Assembly (NCBI GenBank): GCA_018970895.1
Contig: JAGWVM010000003.1
Coordinates: 1 to 61,808, forward strand
Direction of reading: 5' to 3'
Length of the DNA: 61,808 nucleotides
From: Lysobacteraceae bacterium
GTDB taxonomy: Bacteria; Pseudomonadota; Gammaproteobacteria; Xanthomonadales; Rhodanobacteraceae
Below, piece by piece: positions 60,087 through 61,808 of the stretch. Within the stretch, counting starts at the first letter, position 1. Each line of letters opens with the position of its first letter. The translations under genes were made by a program, and so were the position numbers. The notes under the pieces are model-generated. The model ran no database searches. It had not been told where the DNA came from and was given only the letters and a program-made list of their open reading frames with translations.

Positions 60087-60481
60087 CCTAAGCCTAGTGT
60101 TTCTGCGGGTTACCGCGATGACGCGGTGCGCCAAGCATACCAGTTCTGTAGCAGTCGCTGTAGCACTCGCTGTAGCAGCTACATAGCCACCCGACACATC
60201 AGCAAGCCGGGGAACCGGAAGGTCAGATGTTTTGGCGGAAATTTCCGCGGGGATATCTAAGCGGGTCAGTCACGAACATACCCCCCGGTACCCCCTCTCC
60301 TCCGGCCAGGCGCGACGGACAGGCAGCCTCCAGCGGTATTGCGGGGGAAGCTTGTGGATGTCCCGGTAACGGGTTGATTGGCCAGGACATGGAATCTCTC
60401 CGACCAACTCACTTCAATACACGTCACTGACCCACAGAGGTCGGCTGCCGGATGTGCCGGTGGATGGCTATTGGAGGTGGC
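60087..60481. other. Non-coding, lower-GC stretch before the integrase
   Basis: About 395 bases without a convincing gene. It holds three contiguous 12-bp repeats (60146-60181) and an inverted pair GGGTCAGT (60263-60270) / ACTGACCC (60426-60433) each followed or preceded by C/G-ACG. This is the likely recombination/attachment region. Confidence 0.5.
60146..60181 (+). repeat. Three contiguous 12-bp direct repeats
   Basis: CTGTAGCAGTCG, CTGTAGCACTCG and CTGTAGCAGCTA follow each other without gaps. The last one creates the palindrome TGTAGC-A-GCTACA (60171-60183). Iteron-like; possible integrase or excisionase binding sites. Confidence 0.65.
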
Positions 60482-61687
60482 ATGGCACTGAGGCAGCGGG
60501 GTAAAGAACCAGCGCCCGGCGACCTGGATCGCCGCTATCTCCTCATAGACCTGCAGGTCCGTGGTCGTCGCGTGCGCATCTCCTCGGGCGTGATGGATCG
60601 GGCAGCCGCCCGGGCCAAGGAACAGCTCCTGCTGGACGAGTTGAGGGCCGATCCGCGCATCTCCCATGCCCGCCTGGTTGAACTAATGCGAGGCGGTAGT
60701 TGCACCCCCGGTCGTACAGAGCACCCCAGTGGGGCAGCCTTTCTGACACTGAAGGATGCGTGCGACCAGGCCCTCGACGACCACGAACCTTGGGGACGGA
60801 GCAGACATGGCTGGGCAGAGTCCCGAAGCCGAGCTACCTACTCCGAGCAACTCAGGGACGTCCAACGAATCCTGGGACCATCCCTGCCTGTCACATCCAT
60901 TGACCGGGGCTCCATAGACTCGATCATCAAGGATCTCCTGGGGACAAGCCCCGGAGCCCATAGGCCTCGAAACTCTCGATCGACCGTCAACCGAAAGGTG
61001 TTCGCCCTGCTGTCGGTGCTGCGGCGACTAAACGACAGGGGACTCGCTGCGCTGACGATCCCCAGATACTCCCCATTCGACGAGTCGGACAACGCTCGCC
61101 AGTTCGTGTTTACGGCAGAGCAGGAGCGGGAACTGTTCAACCGGATAAAGCACCTGGATGCGACGGAGTCCAAGGGGAGACCAAGGGTGCTCGACGCGCA
61201 CGCGTACCACGACCTCTTCGTCTTCCTGGCTGACACAGGCTGTCGACTCACCGCGGCACTCAACGTTCGGTGGACCGACGTATTCACGGACAACGGTGCC
61301 ACGTTCGTGCGGTTTTTCCGCAAGCAACACCTGAAGGGTGGACGACCTCGCACCACGCCGCTGACCAAGAGAGCGGCAGAGGCTCTGAATCGCCAAGAAA
61401 AGGGCGGCACCGAGGGGCCTTTCACCATGCTGAACAAGCGCCGAGCTCAGCACCTCTGGATGGCAGCGAGGGCGCAGACCTCTTTTGCCTATGAGCGAGA
61501 CGCGGTGATCCACTCGCTGAGGCACACCTGCGCGACCCGCATGCTACTCGCCACTGGGGACATCAAGCTGGTCCAGGACTGGCTGGGGCATTCGTCTATC
61601 CAGACGACCGCGCAGACCTACGCGAAGGTACTGACCAAACAGAAGGTAGCAGCCTTGACCGGCTTTCAGACCAACTGGAACGACTGA
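60482..61687 (+). CDS. Tyrosine recombinase (phage/island-type integrase)
   Basis: 401 residues. N-terminal SAM-like domain (about 85-195) and a catalytic domain with Arg255 (DTGCRLTAALNVRW), Lys285 (HLKGGRPRTTPL), His344-x-x-Arg347 (HSLRHTCATRM), His370 (WLGHSSIQTT) and nucleophile Tyr380, so it should be active. ATG at 60482 is preceded by GGAGGTGG; an upstream ATG at 60452 is also open. Composition is less GC-rich than neighbouring genes, a sign of transfer. It probably moves an element extending to the right. Confidence 0.92.
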   Translation: MALRQRGKEPAPGDLDRRYLLIDLQVRGRRVRISSGVMDRAAARAKEQLLLDELRADPRISHARLVELMRGGSCTPGRTEHPSGAAFLTLKDACDQALDDHEPWGRSRHGWAESRSRATYSEQLRDVQRILGPSLPVTSIDRGSIDSIIKDLLGTSPGAHRPRNSRSTVNRKVFALLSVLRRLNDRGLAALTIPRYSPFDESDNARQFVFTAEQERELFNRIKHLDATESKGRPRVLDAHAYHDLFVFLADTGCRLTAALNVRWTDVFTDNGATFVRFFRKQHLKGGRPRTTPLTKRAAEALNRQEKGGTEGPFTMLNKRRAQHLWMAARAQTSFAYERDAVIHSLRHTCATRMLLATGDIKLVQDWLGHSSIQTTAQTYAKVLTKQKVAALTGFQTNWND

Positions 61688-61714
61688 CCGAGGTCTCCAC
61701 TATTGGAAAGAGGT

Positions 61715-61737
61715 GCGGGCGACCGGTGGCCGCCCGC
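61715..61737. terminator. Hairpin after the integrase gene
   Basis: GCGGGCG / CGCCCGC, seven-base stem with a nine-base loop, between the integrase stop and the convergent reading frame at the right edge. It may end both transcripts. Confidence 0.4.
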
Positions 61738-61749
61738 GAACCACTCCCG

Positions 61750-61808
61750 TCACTTCTGGCGATTAGGAAGCCCCAGCTTCCATCGGATCATGTCGCCGAT
61801 GATCGGAA
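61750..61808 (-). CDS. C-terminal end of an unidentified gene, cut by the window
   Basis: The minus strand reads PIIGDMIRWKLGLPNRQK then TGA. The stretch is coding-like and convergent with the integrase across a hairpin. Too short to assign a family. Confidence 0.35.
   Translation of the reverse strand, partial: PIIGDMIRWKLGLPNRQK

Noticed and set aside
60146..60181. A CRISPR array
   Set aside because: Repeats are 12 bases, contiguous and without spacers; no cas genes.

Overview
The window is high-GC gammaproteobacterial chromosome. It is most like the Xanthomonadales (Lysobacterales), probably the Rhodanobacteraceae side (Rhodanobacter, Dyella or Luteibacter-like). This rests on a xanthomonadin-type aryl-polyene cluster with a XanB2 homologue, the atpIBEFHAGDC-glmU order, and the ubiK-glnB, comM and ubiJ-ubiB neighbourhoods. 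No database search was possible, so the family names come from motifs and remembered family patterns. I found no rRNA, tRNA or CRISPR array.

Left part (1-26 kb). It opens with ttcA (cut by the edge), small housekeeping genes, pssA, and an ECF sigma factor with membrane partners. Next comes a scar where a MarR-regulator gene and a FUSC exporter gene have collapsed into each other. A sensor kinase and an NtrC-type sigma-54 activator (minus strand) lie beside a porin-like gene and a PstS-like gene (plus strand). These are followed by a tight plus-strand operon: 'thermostable hemolysin' family protein, AMP-forming acyl ligase, haem-oxygenase-fold (putative diiron) oxidase, TPR-like protein and short-chain dehydrogenase. 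A near-consensus sigma-54 promoter sits directly before that operon. I regard the regulator-promoter-operon set as the best candidate for an undescribed system. After it come an M16 peptidase, trmL, ubiJ-ubiB, truC, arfB, an acyltransferase, a purine-type permease and small lipoproteins.

Middle (25-38 kb). A LysR regulator is divergent from the glyoxylate-shunt genes aceB-aceA, with a symmetric operator-like site between them. Then follow a cation/proton antiporter, comM, ubiK, glnB (PII), gpmA, a secreted beta-solenoid protein, hemF and a YdcF-like protein.

Pigment locus (38-50 kb). Two convergent transcription units plus xanB2 encode an aryl-polyene pathway. XanB2 would supply hydroxybenzoate. 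One ACP, a ketosynthase/chain-length-factor pair, a ketoreductase and two dehydratases would extend the chain. A flavin-dependent halogenase would halogenate it. A glycosyltransferase, an LpxL-like acyltransferase, a LolA-like carrier and an MMPL exporter would attach and move it. The aryl ligase and a second ACP expected for such clusters are not in the window.

Right part (50-61.8 kb). glmU and the complete F1Fo ATP synthase operon lie on the minus strand, followed by a phasin gene with two PhaR/PhbF-like sites and by queD. After queD the base composition drops and a tyrosine recombinase appears, preceded by three contiguous 12-bp repeats. This looks like the edge of an integrated element that continues beyond the window.
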